Origin: Bog-473 sp036268485
Lineage (GTDB): Bacteria; Actinomycetota; Acidimicrobiia; Acidimicrobiales; RAAP-2
Direction of reading: 5' to 3'
Assembly: GCA_036268485.1 (NCBI GenBank)
Contig: DATAUC010000012.1
Span: 111,242-175,241 of the forward strand
DNA: 64,000 nucleotides
In this document: positions 15,105 to 23,663 of the stretch, one piece after another
Layout: every line of letters begins with the position of its first letter
Numbering within the stretch: the stretch's first letter is position 1
Position numbers and translations under genes: made by a program
Notes under the pieces: model-generated
The model's input: only the letters and a program-made list of their open reading frames with translations
What the model was told of the DNA's origin: nothing
The model's database searches: none

Positions 15105-16810
15105 CACGGCGCAGTCGCTCGGATGCTGACGTCGCCCTTGCAGCGGGCGGCCGGCGCCGCCGAACCCGGGGCCGATGTCGGTGGCGTGGCAAACCGGTAC
15201 AGCAGGATCGATCCCCCGAGGGTGCCCACCGGGCAATAGGCCCGGAGCCACGACAGTGAGGTGCGGTCCGCACTGGTCAGATCACTGGCCGATGCGGCTA
15301 CCCATCCGGTGATGCGATCGGGCGCCGTGCCCACGAGGGCCCGAGCATCGGGAATGTCGGCCACCGTCACGCCCCTGGGTCCGAAATAAGCCACGTAGGG
15401 ATGCCGACCCTGGCTCCACCTGGTCAGCCGGCTCAGATCCTGACCCCAGTCGACATTGGAATCCGTCGCCACCCGATAGCCCGGCTGGAATGGAGGCGCC
15501 GTGTAGGAAATCGAATGCGGGAACGACACCGCGGCCAGTGCACCGGCCGCCAACAGCACAATGCCGAGCACGGCCCCCATAAGCTTGCGCACCGCAAAAA
15601 GCGCAATGGGCGAAGCCAGCACCGCCCACAGTGCGATGGTAGGTAGGAGGTAACGGACCCCCAGCGTGCGCGGATTCGGCAGCTCGAACACGAAGAGGAC
15701 CAGCGCGGGAAGGACAACGGCCACGACGGTCGCCCTCCAGGTGGCCCGGTCGATCCGTCCGGACCGCACAAGGCTGACGAACACGATCGGTCCGACCAGC
15801 AACAGCACGAGGACGGGCGTCGACAGCTTGACGAGCAAGGTGGCCGGCCAGAACCACACGCTGGCACCGGACCACGCCGCACCGAGGAGGAAGCCCGGAG
15901 CTCCCCCGGTGTCGTTGGAGGCCAGGAACCGCAAACCCTCCACGTATGGCTGGGGCAGGACCACCCATGAGTGCAACAGGACACTCGGATCGAGCACCAG
16001 ATAGACCGCCCACACGCATATCCACGTCACCAGCGCCAGGAGCACCGGTTGTCGCCACAGTTCCCAGCGGTGGGCGCCCGAGCGGTAACTGGCCCAGGTC
16101 ACTACCACTGCCGCAATCACCGCCAGCAAGAGCCCGGTCGTCTGGGCGGACACGGCAGCACCACACGCCACACCTGCCCACAGGAGCGCCCTGCGGTCGC
16201 GCCGGATGAACCAGCGCACGACCGACCACGACAGCAACACGGCAGTCAACGCAAAGGGAATATCGACGCCGTCGATATGGCCCAACCCCAGCACCACGGG
16301 ATTCAACAACCACAGCAATGCGGCCACGATGCCGGGCCAAAACCCGAAGAGCGTGCTCGTCAATGCGTAAAGGGCCAGTGCCAGGAGAACACTCTCGAGC
16401 AACGGCACGATGCGAGACGCCACGGTGACCGCTCTCATCGTGCCGGCGTGGAGCTGGGCCGCCACGAAGCGAGCGCTGTAGACGCGTTCATTATTGATAT
16501 TCCAACGGCCGTCGGCGGGGACGACCGGTCCGACCGCCAGGACCGGTAACGCGGCCAGCACCTTGAAGAGCGGCGGGTGCTCGGCGTTGTCCGCCACATC
16601 GTGATGGAGCATGGCGATGACGCCCGAGGAGACGTACACCGGCTCGTCGTAGGTGGCGGAGTCGTTCCACGCCTCGAATCCGCCCAGGACCAGAAAGCCA
16701 AGGATGGCAACCAGCAACACGACAAACCCCATGCGGCGAGCCCCTGAACTGGCAGGAGATGCCGACAGCGGGAATGTTCGCCCTGGCACCGTCATCGCTC
16801 CGGTCGTCAT
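15104..16810 (-). CDS. GT39/PMT-type membrane glycosyltransferase
   Basis: A 568-residue polytopic protein with about 12 transmembrane helices. The first external loop carries WNDSATYDEPVYVSSG, whose Asp-Glu pair matches the catalytic site of PMT_2/ArnT-like enzymes using polyprenyl-phosphate sugars; AEHPPLFKVLAALP follows. The C-terminal 100 residues form a soluble domain (GYRVATDSNVDWGQDL). Sugar donor and acceptor unknown; envelope glycolipid or protein mannosylation is typical. The ATG at 16810 has an AGGAAGAGGA ribosome site. It is divergent from the PAP2 gene. Confidence 0.85.
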   Translation of the reverse strand: MTTGAMTVPGRTFPLSASPASSGARRMGFVVLLVAILGFLVLGGFEAWNDSATYDEPVYVSSGVIAMLHHDVADNAEHPPLFKVLAALPVLAVGPVVPADGRWNINNERVYSARFVAAQLHAGTMRAVTVASRIVPLLESVLLALALYALTSTLFGFWPGIVAALLWLLNPVVLGLGHIDGVDIPFALTAVLLSWSVVRWFIRRDRRALLWAGVACGAAVSAQTTGLLLAVIAAVVVTWASYRSGAHRWELWRQPVLLALVTWICVWAVYLVLDPSVLLHSWVVLPQPYVEGLRFLASNDTGGAPGFLLGAAWSGASVWFWPATLLVKLSTPVLVLLLVGPIVFVSLVRSGRIDRATWRATVVAVVLPALVLFVFELPNPRTLGVRYLLPTIALWAVLASPIALFAVRKLMGAVLGIVLLAAGALAAVSFPHSISYTAPPFQPGYRVATDSNVDWGQDLSRLTRWSQGRHPYVAYFGPRGVTVADIPDARALVGTAPDRITGWVAASASDLTSADRTSLSWLRAYCPVGTLGGSILLYRFATPPTSAPGSAAPAARCKGDVSIRATAP

Positions 16811-16945
16811 TTCCTCTTCCTGCCCGGCTTCAGCGCCCTCGGCGGGGTAGGATTGTCACACATTCGTAACCAAGATTTTTGCTCCCTCCGGCGGCCCATG
16901 TTGCTTCACCGGAGCGCCCCAGACCATTGGACGACCCTCCGCCCC

Positions 16946-18070
16946 ATGACCACACTCGATCAAGAGCCTGAAATCGGCCGTCCGGATTCCCCGGCGCATC
17001 AAGGCGAAGCCGAGCTAGGCCTGTCCCCCGAGGACAGCACCCGTCGCCCACGGCGGACCCTCGGCCAATGGCTCTCCGATCGCTGGACGGACCCCCGCAA
17101 GCGCCCGGTCACCATCGGCTGGATCGTCCTTGCCATAAGCCTCGTCATCTACTTCTGGGTCGCCGGCATTCCATGGTCGACCAACTCCGTGCTGGTGTAC
17201 GTGATGGCCGGGTTGGTGATTTCCAGCCTGGGCAGTGGCGTGAAGTGGAAGCGGCTCCTGGTGGACTGGATCCCCCTCGTGGCTGTGCTGTTCGTCTACG
17301 GCATCGGACGTGGCTATGCCTCACATGTGCTGTGGGGGCCCTTCTTCCGACCACAGGTCTGGTTCGACAAGCTCATCGGCGGGGGCGTGGCGCCAACTGT
17401 GGAGCTGCAGCGCTGGCTCTACACGCCCGGTCTGCACGTGTGGGATTACCTGGCCTGGGCTTGTTACATGACCCATTTCTTTGCGTCGTTCATCATTGCC
17501 GGCGTGCTGTGGAAGACGAACTACGCCAAATTCCGCCGTTACGTGCCACTCTTCGTCGGACTCACGGCCATTGGCTACCTGACCTACGTTCTCTACCCGG
17601 CCATGCCGCCCTGGATGACGGGTTCCGAACACGTCCAGGGTTTCCACTTCCACTATCTTCCCCCCGTCACGCGCATCATCGACCAGGTGTGGGCCCATCT
17701 CCACATCCACTTGGGACAGGCGCTGTTCGCCGGTGGAGACAAGTTCGACAACAACGTCGCCGCTATGCCGTCGCTGCACGGCGCCTATCCGATGCTCATC
17801 GCCGTCTTCTTCTGGAAGGGCTCCAGCACACGCAAGAAGGTCCTTTTGGCGGCGTATCCCATCTGCATGGCCTTCTCGCTCGTCTACACCGGCGAGCACT
17901 TCGTCACGGACATCTTCGTCGGATGGCTCTACGTGGCCCTGGTGTTCATCATTGGATCGAAGCTGCTCGACCGCTGGGAAATACGTCGCGAGCGCAAGCT
18001 CCTGGCCAAGCCACCGGCCGATGGAGACGACGCTCCGAGCCACCGCGAGCAGACGCCCGTTCTCACCTGA
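16946..18070 (+). CDS. PAP2-superfamily membrane phosphatase/inositol-phosphotransferase-like
   Basis: A 374-residue protein with a charged N-terminus (about 60 residues) and six or more transmembrane helices. The PAP2 signatures are AAMPSLHGAYP (second motif, catalytic His) and YTGEHFVTDIFVGW (third motif), as in the PAP2_3/Aur1-like branch. It likely acts on lipid phosphates or transfers phospho-head groups (inference). The ATG at 16946 is preferred; in-frame TTG 16853 and ATG 16898 lie upstream, and a TAGGAT at 16847-16852 could be the -10. It neighbours GT39, consistent with envelope lipid work. Confidence 0.82.
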   Translation: MTTLDQEPEIGRPDSPAHQGEAELGLSPEDSTRRPRRTLGQWLSDRWTDPRKRPVTIGWIVLAISLVIYFWVAGIPWSTNSVLVYVMAGLVISSLGSGVKWKRLLVDWIPLVAVLFVYGIGRGYASHVLWGPFFRPQVWFDKLIGGGVAPTVELQRWLYTPGLHVWDYLAWACYMTHFFASFIIAGVLWKTNYAKFRRYVPLFVGLTAIGYLTYVLYPAMPPWMTGSEHVQGFHFHYLPPVTRIIDQVWAHLHIHLGQALFAGGDKFDNNVAAMPSLHGAYPMLIAVFFWKGSSTRKKVLLAAYPICMAFSLVYTGEHFVTDIFVGWLYVALVFIIGSKLLDRWEIRRERKLLAKPPADGDDAPSHREQTPVLT

Positions 18071-18097
18071 GGACGGGTACGGGTTTCGTCGGGCGAA

Positions 18098-18388
18098 TCA
18101 GCTCTCGCTGACTTCGACACCCTTCCAAAAGGCGACCCGATCTCTGATTTCCTTGGCCGCATCCTTAGGGGTCGGGTAGTACCACGCGGCGTCCGGATTG
18201 CGCTGCTCCCCCACCACCACGTCGTAGTAACTCGCCTCGCCCTTCCACGGACACGTCGTATGCATGTCGGATGGCTGGAGCACACCATCGGTGACGTCCT
18301 CGGCCGGGAAGTAGTGATTTCCCTCCACCACCACGGTGCGCTCACTTCGGGCAATTTCCGTGCCCCCGTAGGTTGCGATAACTGTCAT
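18098..18388 (-). CDS. DUF427 domain protein
   Basis: A 96-residue beta-rich protein typical of DUF427: ATYGGTEIARSE, EGNHYFPAEDV, TTCPWKGEASYYDV and AAWYYPTPKDAA. The family is structurally a small beta-fold of unknown function. The ATG at 18388 follows a TACCAT -10 by 7 bases with no clear ribosome site, suggesting a leaderless message. It is divergent from egtBD. Confidence 0.88.
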   Translation of the reverse strand: MTVIATYGGTEIARSERTVVVEGNHYFPAEDVTDGVLQPSDMHTTCPWKGEASYYDVVVGEQRNPDAAWYYPTPKDAAKEIRDRVAFWKGVEVSES

Positions 18389-18401
18389 GGAGGTGATGGT
18401 A
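18386..18401 (-). promoter_or_regulatory. leaderless promoter of the DUF427 gene
   Basis: TACCAT on the minus strand (plus 18396-18401), 7 bases, then ATG at 18388. Confidence 0.55.
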
Positions 18402-18427
18402 CGGGGAGCACGGCTCTCCTCATCGCG

Positions 18428-18444
18428 GGAATTCGGAGAATTCC
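18428..18444. promoter_or_regulatory. 17-bp palindrome upstream of egtBD, possible operator
   Basis: GGAATTC and GAATTCC arms are separated by GGA, a perfect inverted repeat, in the 166-base divergent region between DUF427 and egtB. It is AT-richer than its surroundings. A possible egtB -10 (TAGGGT) lies about 45 bases downstream. Confidence 0.55.
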
Positions 18445-18554
18445 AAAATTCATCTTCAGGGCGCGTTAGTCGGCTGAGTCATCTGGGTAGGGTGAGCGCA
18501 ACGAACGACTGCGTGTTCCCAAGCTCCCACGTGAGCGGTGGAGGGGAGATCCTG

Positions 18555-19823
18555 ATGGCCGACGACAGCAGTCGCACCTCGCCGCCTGATCTGGTTGCCG
18601 CGTTTGCCTCCGTACGGGCGCTGACCGAGCGCCTAGCCGCTCCCCTGAGCGCGGAGGACCAGACCGTTCAGTCGATGGCCGACGTGAGTCCCACCAAATG
18701 GCACCGAGCCCACGTCACTTGGTTTTTCGAGACGTTCGTCCTCGGACCCAACCTGCCGGACTACCAGCCCTTCCATGACGATTTCGCCTATATCTTCAAC
18801 TCGTACTACGAAGCGTTGGGAACCCGTCACCCTCGCGCCCAGCGCGGCCTGATCTCCCGCCCCGGCCTGGCCGAGATCACGGCTTACCGGGACCATGTCG
18901 ATCACGTCATGACCGAGTTCATGGCCACCGACCTTGACCGTGGTGTTCCCGAACTGATCACACTCGGCCTCAATCACGAGCAGCAACATCAAGAACTCCT
19001 GCTGATGGACATCAAGCACGTCCTGTCGTGCAATCCCATGCGCCCGGCCTACCAGCCGCTCGGCGACAACGAACGTGGAGAATCAGTGGCGCCGCCCAAG
19101 GCGGGCTGGATCGAGCATCGGGGCGGTGTGGCAGAAATTGGACACACCGGCCGCGGCTTCGGCTTCGACAACGAGTTCCCCCGTCATCCCGTGTACCTCA
19201 GTCCCTTCGCCCTGGCCGACCGCCCGGTGACCAACGGCGACTGGATGTCCTTCATGGAAGACGACGGCTACCGCCGGCCAGAGTTCTGGCTCTCCGACGG
19301 CTGGTCGGTCGTCATGTCTCAAGGCTGGGACTCGCCCCTCTACTGGTTCGTCGACCCCGATCAGCCCGATCGGTGGCTCGAATTCACCCTGGCGGGCGTC
19401 AAACCGGTTGATCCCAATGAACCCGTCTGCCATGTGAGCTACTACGAGGCCGATGCCTACGCCCACTGGACCGGCATGCGCCTGCCCACCGAGGCCGAAT
19501 GGGAAGTCATCGTGGGCTCCGATCCCACGACCGGCAATTTTCTCGAATCGGTATCCCCCCATCCCCGACCGGCCATATCCACCAACGCCTTTTTCGGCGA
19601 CGTCTGGGAATGGACCTCCAGCGACTACACGCCCTACCCCGGATTCCGGACGGCGCCCGGCGCCGTGGGCGAGTACAACGGAAAATTCATGGTCAGCCAA
19701 TACGTGCTTCGCGGTGGCAGCTGCGTCACTCCCCCCGGCCACACCAGGGCGACCTATCGCAACTTCTTCCCACCGGGCGCCCGCTGGGCTTTCAGCGGTG
19801 TCCGATTGGCGCGCGACCCATGA
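18555..19823 (+). CDS. egtB: ergothioneine biosynthesis sulfoxide synthase EgtB
   Basis: A 422-residue non-haem iron enzyme that joins a cysteine-type thiol to trimethylhistidine using oxygen. The N-terminal DinB-like part holds the iron ligands: His50 in KWHRAHVTWFFETF, and His141/His145 in LGLNHEQQHQELL. The C-terminal FGE-sulfatase-like domain includes GMRLPTEAEWEV, FGDVWEWTSSDY, YVLRGGSC and YRNFFPPGARWAFSG. The ATG at 18555 follows GGAGGGGAG. The stop overlaps egtD by 4 bases. egtA, egtC and egtE are not adjacent. Confidence 0.95.
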   Translation: MADDSSRTSPPDLVAAFASVRALTERLAAPLSAEDQTVQSMADVSPTKWHRAHVTWFFETFVLGPNLPDYQPFHDDFAYIFNSYYEALGTRHPRAQRGLISRPGLAEITAYRDHVDHVMTEFMATDLDRGVPELITLGLNHEQQHQELLLMDIKHVLSCNPMRPAYQPLGDNERGESVAPPKAGWIEHRGGVAEIGHTGRGFGFDNEFPRHPVYLSPFALADRPVTNGDWMSFMEDDGYRRPEFWLSDGWSVVMSQGWDSPLYWFVDPDQPDRWLEFTLAGVKPVDPNEPVCHVSYYEADAYAHWTGMRLPTEAEWEVIVGSDPTTGNFLESVSPHPRPAISTNAFFGDVWEWTSSDYTPYPGFRTAPGAVGEYNGKFMVSQYVLRGGSCVTPPGHTRATYRNFFPPGARWAFSGVRLARDP

Positions 19824-20791
19824 CCTACACCATCGACGTCCACCTGTCCCCCGATGAAGTCCGCCATCGGATGCGGACCGATGCCATTGAAGGATTGCAG
19901 GCCGCTCCCAAGTCCATTCCGCCCGTCTGGTTCTACGATGAGCGGGGTAGCCAACTGTTCGAGGACATCACCCGGCTGCCCGAGTACTACCCAACCCGAG
20001 CGGAGCGTCATCTCCTCGAACTCCATGCCGACGCCATCGCCCACCTGTCCAAGGCGGACACCTTGGTCGAGCTCGGTGCCGGTGCCTGCAACAAGACGCG
20101 GGTGCTGCTGGACGCCCTGGAGAATTCCGGCACCTTGACCCGCTATGTGCCATTCGATGTCAGCGACGAATTCCTCAGGGACGCCGCATCCGCGCTGACC
20201 AACGACTACGAGGCGCTCGCCGTGCATCTGGTCATCGGCGACTTCCACGACCACCTGGCGGAGATCCCAACCGATGGCCGACGCATGGTGGCCTTCCTGG
20301 GGGGCACCATTGGCAACTTGAGCCCGGCCCAGCGGGCTCGGTTCCTCTTTGACCTCAACTGCACCATGACGAGCGACGACTCGTTCCTGCTCGGCACCGA
20401 CCTGGTCAAGGACCGAACTCGGCTGGTGGCGGCCTACGACGACCGCGCCGGCGTCACCGCCGCCTTTAACAAGAACGTGCTGCGCGTCCTCAATGAGCAG
20501 CTCAATGGCGACTTCGACCCTGATCTCTTCCGCCACGTGGCGTTGTGGAACGAGGACGAGCAGTGGATTGAGATGCGCCTACGAGCCCTCAGCGCGTGCG
20601 ACATCACCCTGCGCGACGCCGGCATAGAGGTGCATTTCTCCGAGGGCGAGGACCTCCTGACCGAGATAAGCGCCAAGTTCTCGCCCGAGCGGGTGGAGGA
20701 GGAGCTGGCCGCAGCCGGCTTTGTCGTCGAGGGCATGTGGGGGGCCGAAGAAGGCGAGTTCCTGCTCACCCTGGCTCACCCGTACTGCTGA
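19820..20791 (+). CDS. egtD: L-histidine N-alpha-methyltransferase EgtD
   Basis: A 323-residue SAM-dependent enzyme that trimethylates histidine to hercynine, the EgtB substrate. It shows VWFYDERGSQLFEDITRLPEYYPTR in order (substrate lid region), SAM-binding VELGAGACNKTR, the FLGGTIGNL loop, GTDLVKD, and a C-terminal WIEMRL and histidine-binding segment. Length matches family members. It starts in an ATGA overlap with egtB, so both products are made together. The 3' end overlaps the convergent YfhO gene by 26 bases. Confidence 0.95.
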   Translation: MTYTIDVHLSPDEVRHRMRTDAIEGLQAAPKSIPPVWFYDERGSQLFEDITRLPEYYPTRAERHLLELHADAIAHLSKADTLVELGAGACNKTRVLLDALENSGTLTRYVPFDVSDEFLRDAASALTNDYEALAVHLVIGDFHDHLAEIPTDGRRMVAFLGGTIGNLSPAQRARFLFDLNCTMTSDDSFLLGTDLVKDRTRLVAAYDDRAGVTAAFNKNVLRVLNEQLNGDFDPDLFRHVALWNEDEQWIEMRLRALSACDITLRDAGIEVHFSEGEDLLTEISAKFSPERVEEELAAAGFVVEGMWGAEEGEFLLTLAHPYC

Positions 20792-23468
20792 TCCGGCCTC
20801 GCCGACGGCGGTCCAGCAACGCCCGGCCCAGCAATACGACAAGGAACAACAGCGCACCGGCGCTGAGGATCGCGGCCACCACGACGTGGGGCGGCCGGTA
20901 GCGGAAGGTCACCACGTCGTCACCCGCCGGTACCCGAACCTGCTGCACCAGTCCGTGCGGGTGCAGCGCCAGATCCCGTGCATGACCGTCCCCCACTGAC
21001 ACCGACGCCCGCCACCCGGGATCCCAGGCGACGTCCCGGACCACCACAACGGAGGATGGCACCCGGAGGTGGATGCGCTCGACGTTGGCGTTCTTCGACA
21101 CGATGGAGATGTGGGGTTCCCCTCTTGAGGCTGCCGCCATGGTGTAAACGGGCGAGGGCTCGCTCTTGCGTACCAACAGCGCGTAGCCGTCCATGAAGCC
21201 CTGCACCCGCCACGGTCCCGGACGGATGGCCGCCGAGAGGGACCCGTCGAGTTCGTAGGGCCGGTGGTTCACTGTGACCACCATCTGCATGTTTGGCAGA
21301 TGGCCCGACAACACCTCGACGGTCAGACCTACCGCATGGCCCAAGGGCAACGCGGCATCGATCCGGTTCACGCCGGCGGCCGAAACGGGTTGACCCCACT
21401 TCGTACGGCCGGTCCGACCGATGAGGCCGAAGCGGAGCGTCGCGCTGACCACGGGGGATGTGAATAGGGCATGGGCCGCTCCCGGGGTGAGCGACGTCCC
21501 GAAGAACCAGGACGTGACGTGACCCGGTCCGCCCGGGCCCCGTGGTGCCGGGTAGTAGGGGTACGAAGTGTCGACGAAGTTCGCACTGTTGCCCGACGGC
21601 AGCACGGGATCCTGCCCGGCCGATTCGGACAACTGAACTGTTCCCCCGAGTGCGTTCGGCACCTGAGCCAATGGCACCAAGAAGTACTCCGGCAGGCTCA
21701 AGACGTCGAGCAGATCCAGTTCCTTCAAACGGCCTTCTCCGAGTTGCGGCACGTTGAGCTCACCGGGCGTATGCGTCAACGTCAACGAGTTGTAATTTCC
21801 ATTGACGATGGAGGCGTAGCCGCCGACCGAAGGCAGGATGGCCAAGATGTTGTCGTCGGGCAGACCCGTCCCGGCGCTGCGCCGACCCGAATAGTGCTGC
21901 GGGTCGTAGACGTAGAAACGACCACCAGGCGCCAGATGCGCGGCCACGAACTGTTCAATGGGTGTGGACCCTGACAGCACGGCATTCGACGGTGTGCTCA
22001 CCAACGCGCTGGTGCCGGCCACCAGCCCGAGGTCGATGGCCATGACCATCGTGACCACCATGAACCACCACCGTGGGGGAATGACGCTTCGAAGCCACAC
22101 GACGACGGCGGCCGCGACACAGAAACCCACTGCGGTGAGGGTCGCCACCCGCACGGTATGGGCGGTGCGGGCCGAGGCGGAGGCCGTGGTGAGCCCCGTC
22201 ACCAGCCCGGACGGATCGAGCAGGGCCCACAGCCCGAGCCCGGCTACGACGGCGAGCGGCACCAAGGCCACTCGACGGTCGAACCGCACAATCGACCCTG
22301 CCGGGTCGGACCGCCGGTCCATCCAACCGGCAAAGAGAACGCAGAGAGCGACCGACACGTCCATCATGTTGCGACTCTGCAGGCGCTGATGGCCGTAGAG
22401 CGGCAAGGCATTGAAGACATGCTCCAGCGGCGTGTTGTCGCCCAATGCAAGCAGGAGTCCCAACAGACCAACGACGTACCAGGTAAGACGCTCTCGATGG
22501 GCCAGGCGTGACGGCCAGCGGGGATGCCACATGGTGAGCAAGGCGACGATGGGCAGAATGCCTACATAGATCCCGACCTCGGGGAGGTTGTAGTGGGAGA
22601 AGAAGGTCGCCTCCCCCAGCTTCCCGTAGCCCCCGTAGAGGTAGGGCACCAGAGACAGGAAGCCATACCCGGGCGGGTAGCTGCCCGACGCGGCAAAGGA
22701 GGCGCCCAAGCCGGATCGTTGGGAATCTGCGATGGCCGTCAAACCGGGCAACCACTGGAGGGCGGCCAACGAAAGCGCCAGGACGGCGGCCGTGCCACCC
22801 CGGCTGGCCACTCGCCACAAACGCGCCCGGTGTGGGCCGGCCGACACCACGGCATAGGCCAGGACCAGGATCGCCTCATCCAGCATGGCTTCGGGGGCGC
22901 CACCCAAGATGACCGAGGCGAAACAGATGCCCAGCACCACGGCCCACCGCCACCGTCCGTCCCGGACGATATGCCGGACCGCCAACAGCATCCACGGGAG
23001 TGCGGCGTAGCCCTCCGTCATATCCACGTGGCTGACCTGGCTCAGCACCACGCCGGAGAATGCGAAGGTGGCCGCGGCCAGGACGCACGCCACGGTGGAC
23101 AACGCGAGCGCTCGCAAGAATACGTACATGCCGACGGCAATCAGCGAGAAGAGGATGACTTCGGTGAGGACCCACGCCACCCGGTCGGGCAGCACGACGA
23201 ACAATCCCACCAGTGGATAGAGGGCGCCGGCATTGAAGCCGGCTAGGAGCGGCGAACCGCTGAAGATGTACTGATTCCACAGCGGCAGCTGGCCGTGCCG
23301 CAACATGGAGCCGACCAGAACATGGAGCGGGTAGTTCTGCTGCAGGTTGTCGCCGGTCATCAAGAGATGACCGCCCCAGAGGTCGGGCACGATGAAGGCG
23401 GCGGCTGGAATACCGATCAGCACCATGTAGGGCCAGCGGGGGCCGACACGTGCCCGAAGTCGTCGCAT
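20766..23468 (-). CDS. YfhO-like large membrane protein
   Basis: A 900-residue protein with about a dozen transmembrane segments in the N-terminal half (GDNLQQNYPLHVL and WNQYIFSGSPLLAG near the start are typical of YfhO), a large extracytoplasmic beta-rich region, and a final transmembrane helix ending in a basic tail. YfhO proteins are linked to glycosylation of lipoteichoic acid or other surface polymers in firmicutes; the role in actinobacteria is unclear. Divergent from the MptB-like gene, with which it may share envelope functions. Confidence 0.82.
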   Translation of the reverse strand: MRRLRARVGPRWPYMVLIGIPAAAFIVPDLWGGHLLMTGDNLQQNYPLHVLVGSMLRHGQLPLWNQYIFSGSPLLAGFNAGALYPLVGLFVVLPDRVAWVLTEVILFSLIAVGMYVFLRALALSTVACVLAAATFAFSGVVLSQVSHVDMTEGYAALPWMLLAVRHIVRDGRWRWAVVLGICFASVILGGAPEAMLDEAILVLAYAVVSAGPHRARLWRVASRGGTAAVLALSLAALQWLPGLTAIADSQRSGLGASFAASGSYPPGYGFLSLVPYLYGGYGKLGEATFFSHYNLPEVGIYVGILPIVALLTMWHPRWPSRLAHRERLTWYVVGLLGLLLALGDNTPLEHVFNALPLYGHQRLQSRNMMDVSVALCVLFAGWMDRRSDPAGSIVRFDRRVALVPLAVVAGLGLWALLDPSGLVTGLTTASASARTAHTVRVATLTAVGFCVAAAVVVWLRSVIPPRWWFMVVTMVMAIDLGLVAGTSALVSTPSNAVLSGSTPIEQFVAAHLAPGGRFYVYDPQHYSGRRSAGTGLPDDNILAILPSVGGYASIVNGNYNSLTLTHTPGELNVPQLGEGRLKELDLLDVLSLPEYFLVPLAQVPNALGGTVQLSESAGQDPVLPSGNSANFVDTSYPYYPAPRGPGGPGHVTSWFFGTSLTPGAAHALFTSPVVSATLRFGLIGRTGRTKWGQPVSAAGVNRIDAALPLGHAVGLTVEVLSGHLPNMQMVVTVNHRPYELDGSLSAAIRPGPWRVQGFMDGYALLVRKSEPSPVYTMAAASRGEPHISIVSKNANVERIHLRVPSSVVVVRDVAWDPGWRASVSVGDGHARDLALHPHGLVQQVRVPAGDDVVTFRYRPPHVVVAAILSAGALLFLVVLLGRALLDRRRRGRISSTGEPG

Positions 23469-23605
23469 TCAGGGCAGCCGTAACAACAGTGCGATACCAC
23501 CATCGTCCCGTGAATGACTGAGTCGTGGCTGTGAGTCGCATGAGCAAAACGCCACGTACCTCACAGGCTCATCACACCGGAGACTGTCATCGTTGTCGTG
23601 ACACA

Positions 23606-23627
23606 TACGTGCGTGATTCTGCACGTA
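23606..23627. promoter_or_regulatory. 22-bp inverted repeat upstream of the MptB-like gene
   Basis: TACGTGC and GCACGTA arms are separated by 8 bases, in the 195-base divergent region between YfhO and MptB-like genes, about 37 bases before the latter. Arm length and spacing suit a dimeric repressor; the protein is unknown. Confidence 0.5.
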
Positions 23628-23663
23628 ATCTTCTGCCTTCCCAAGCGATCAGGACAATCACTG

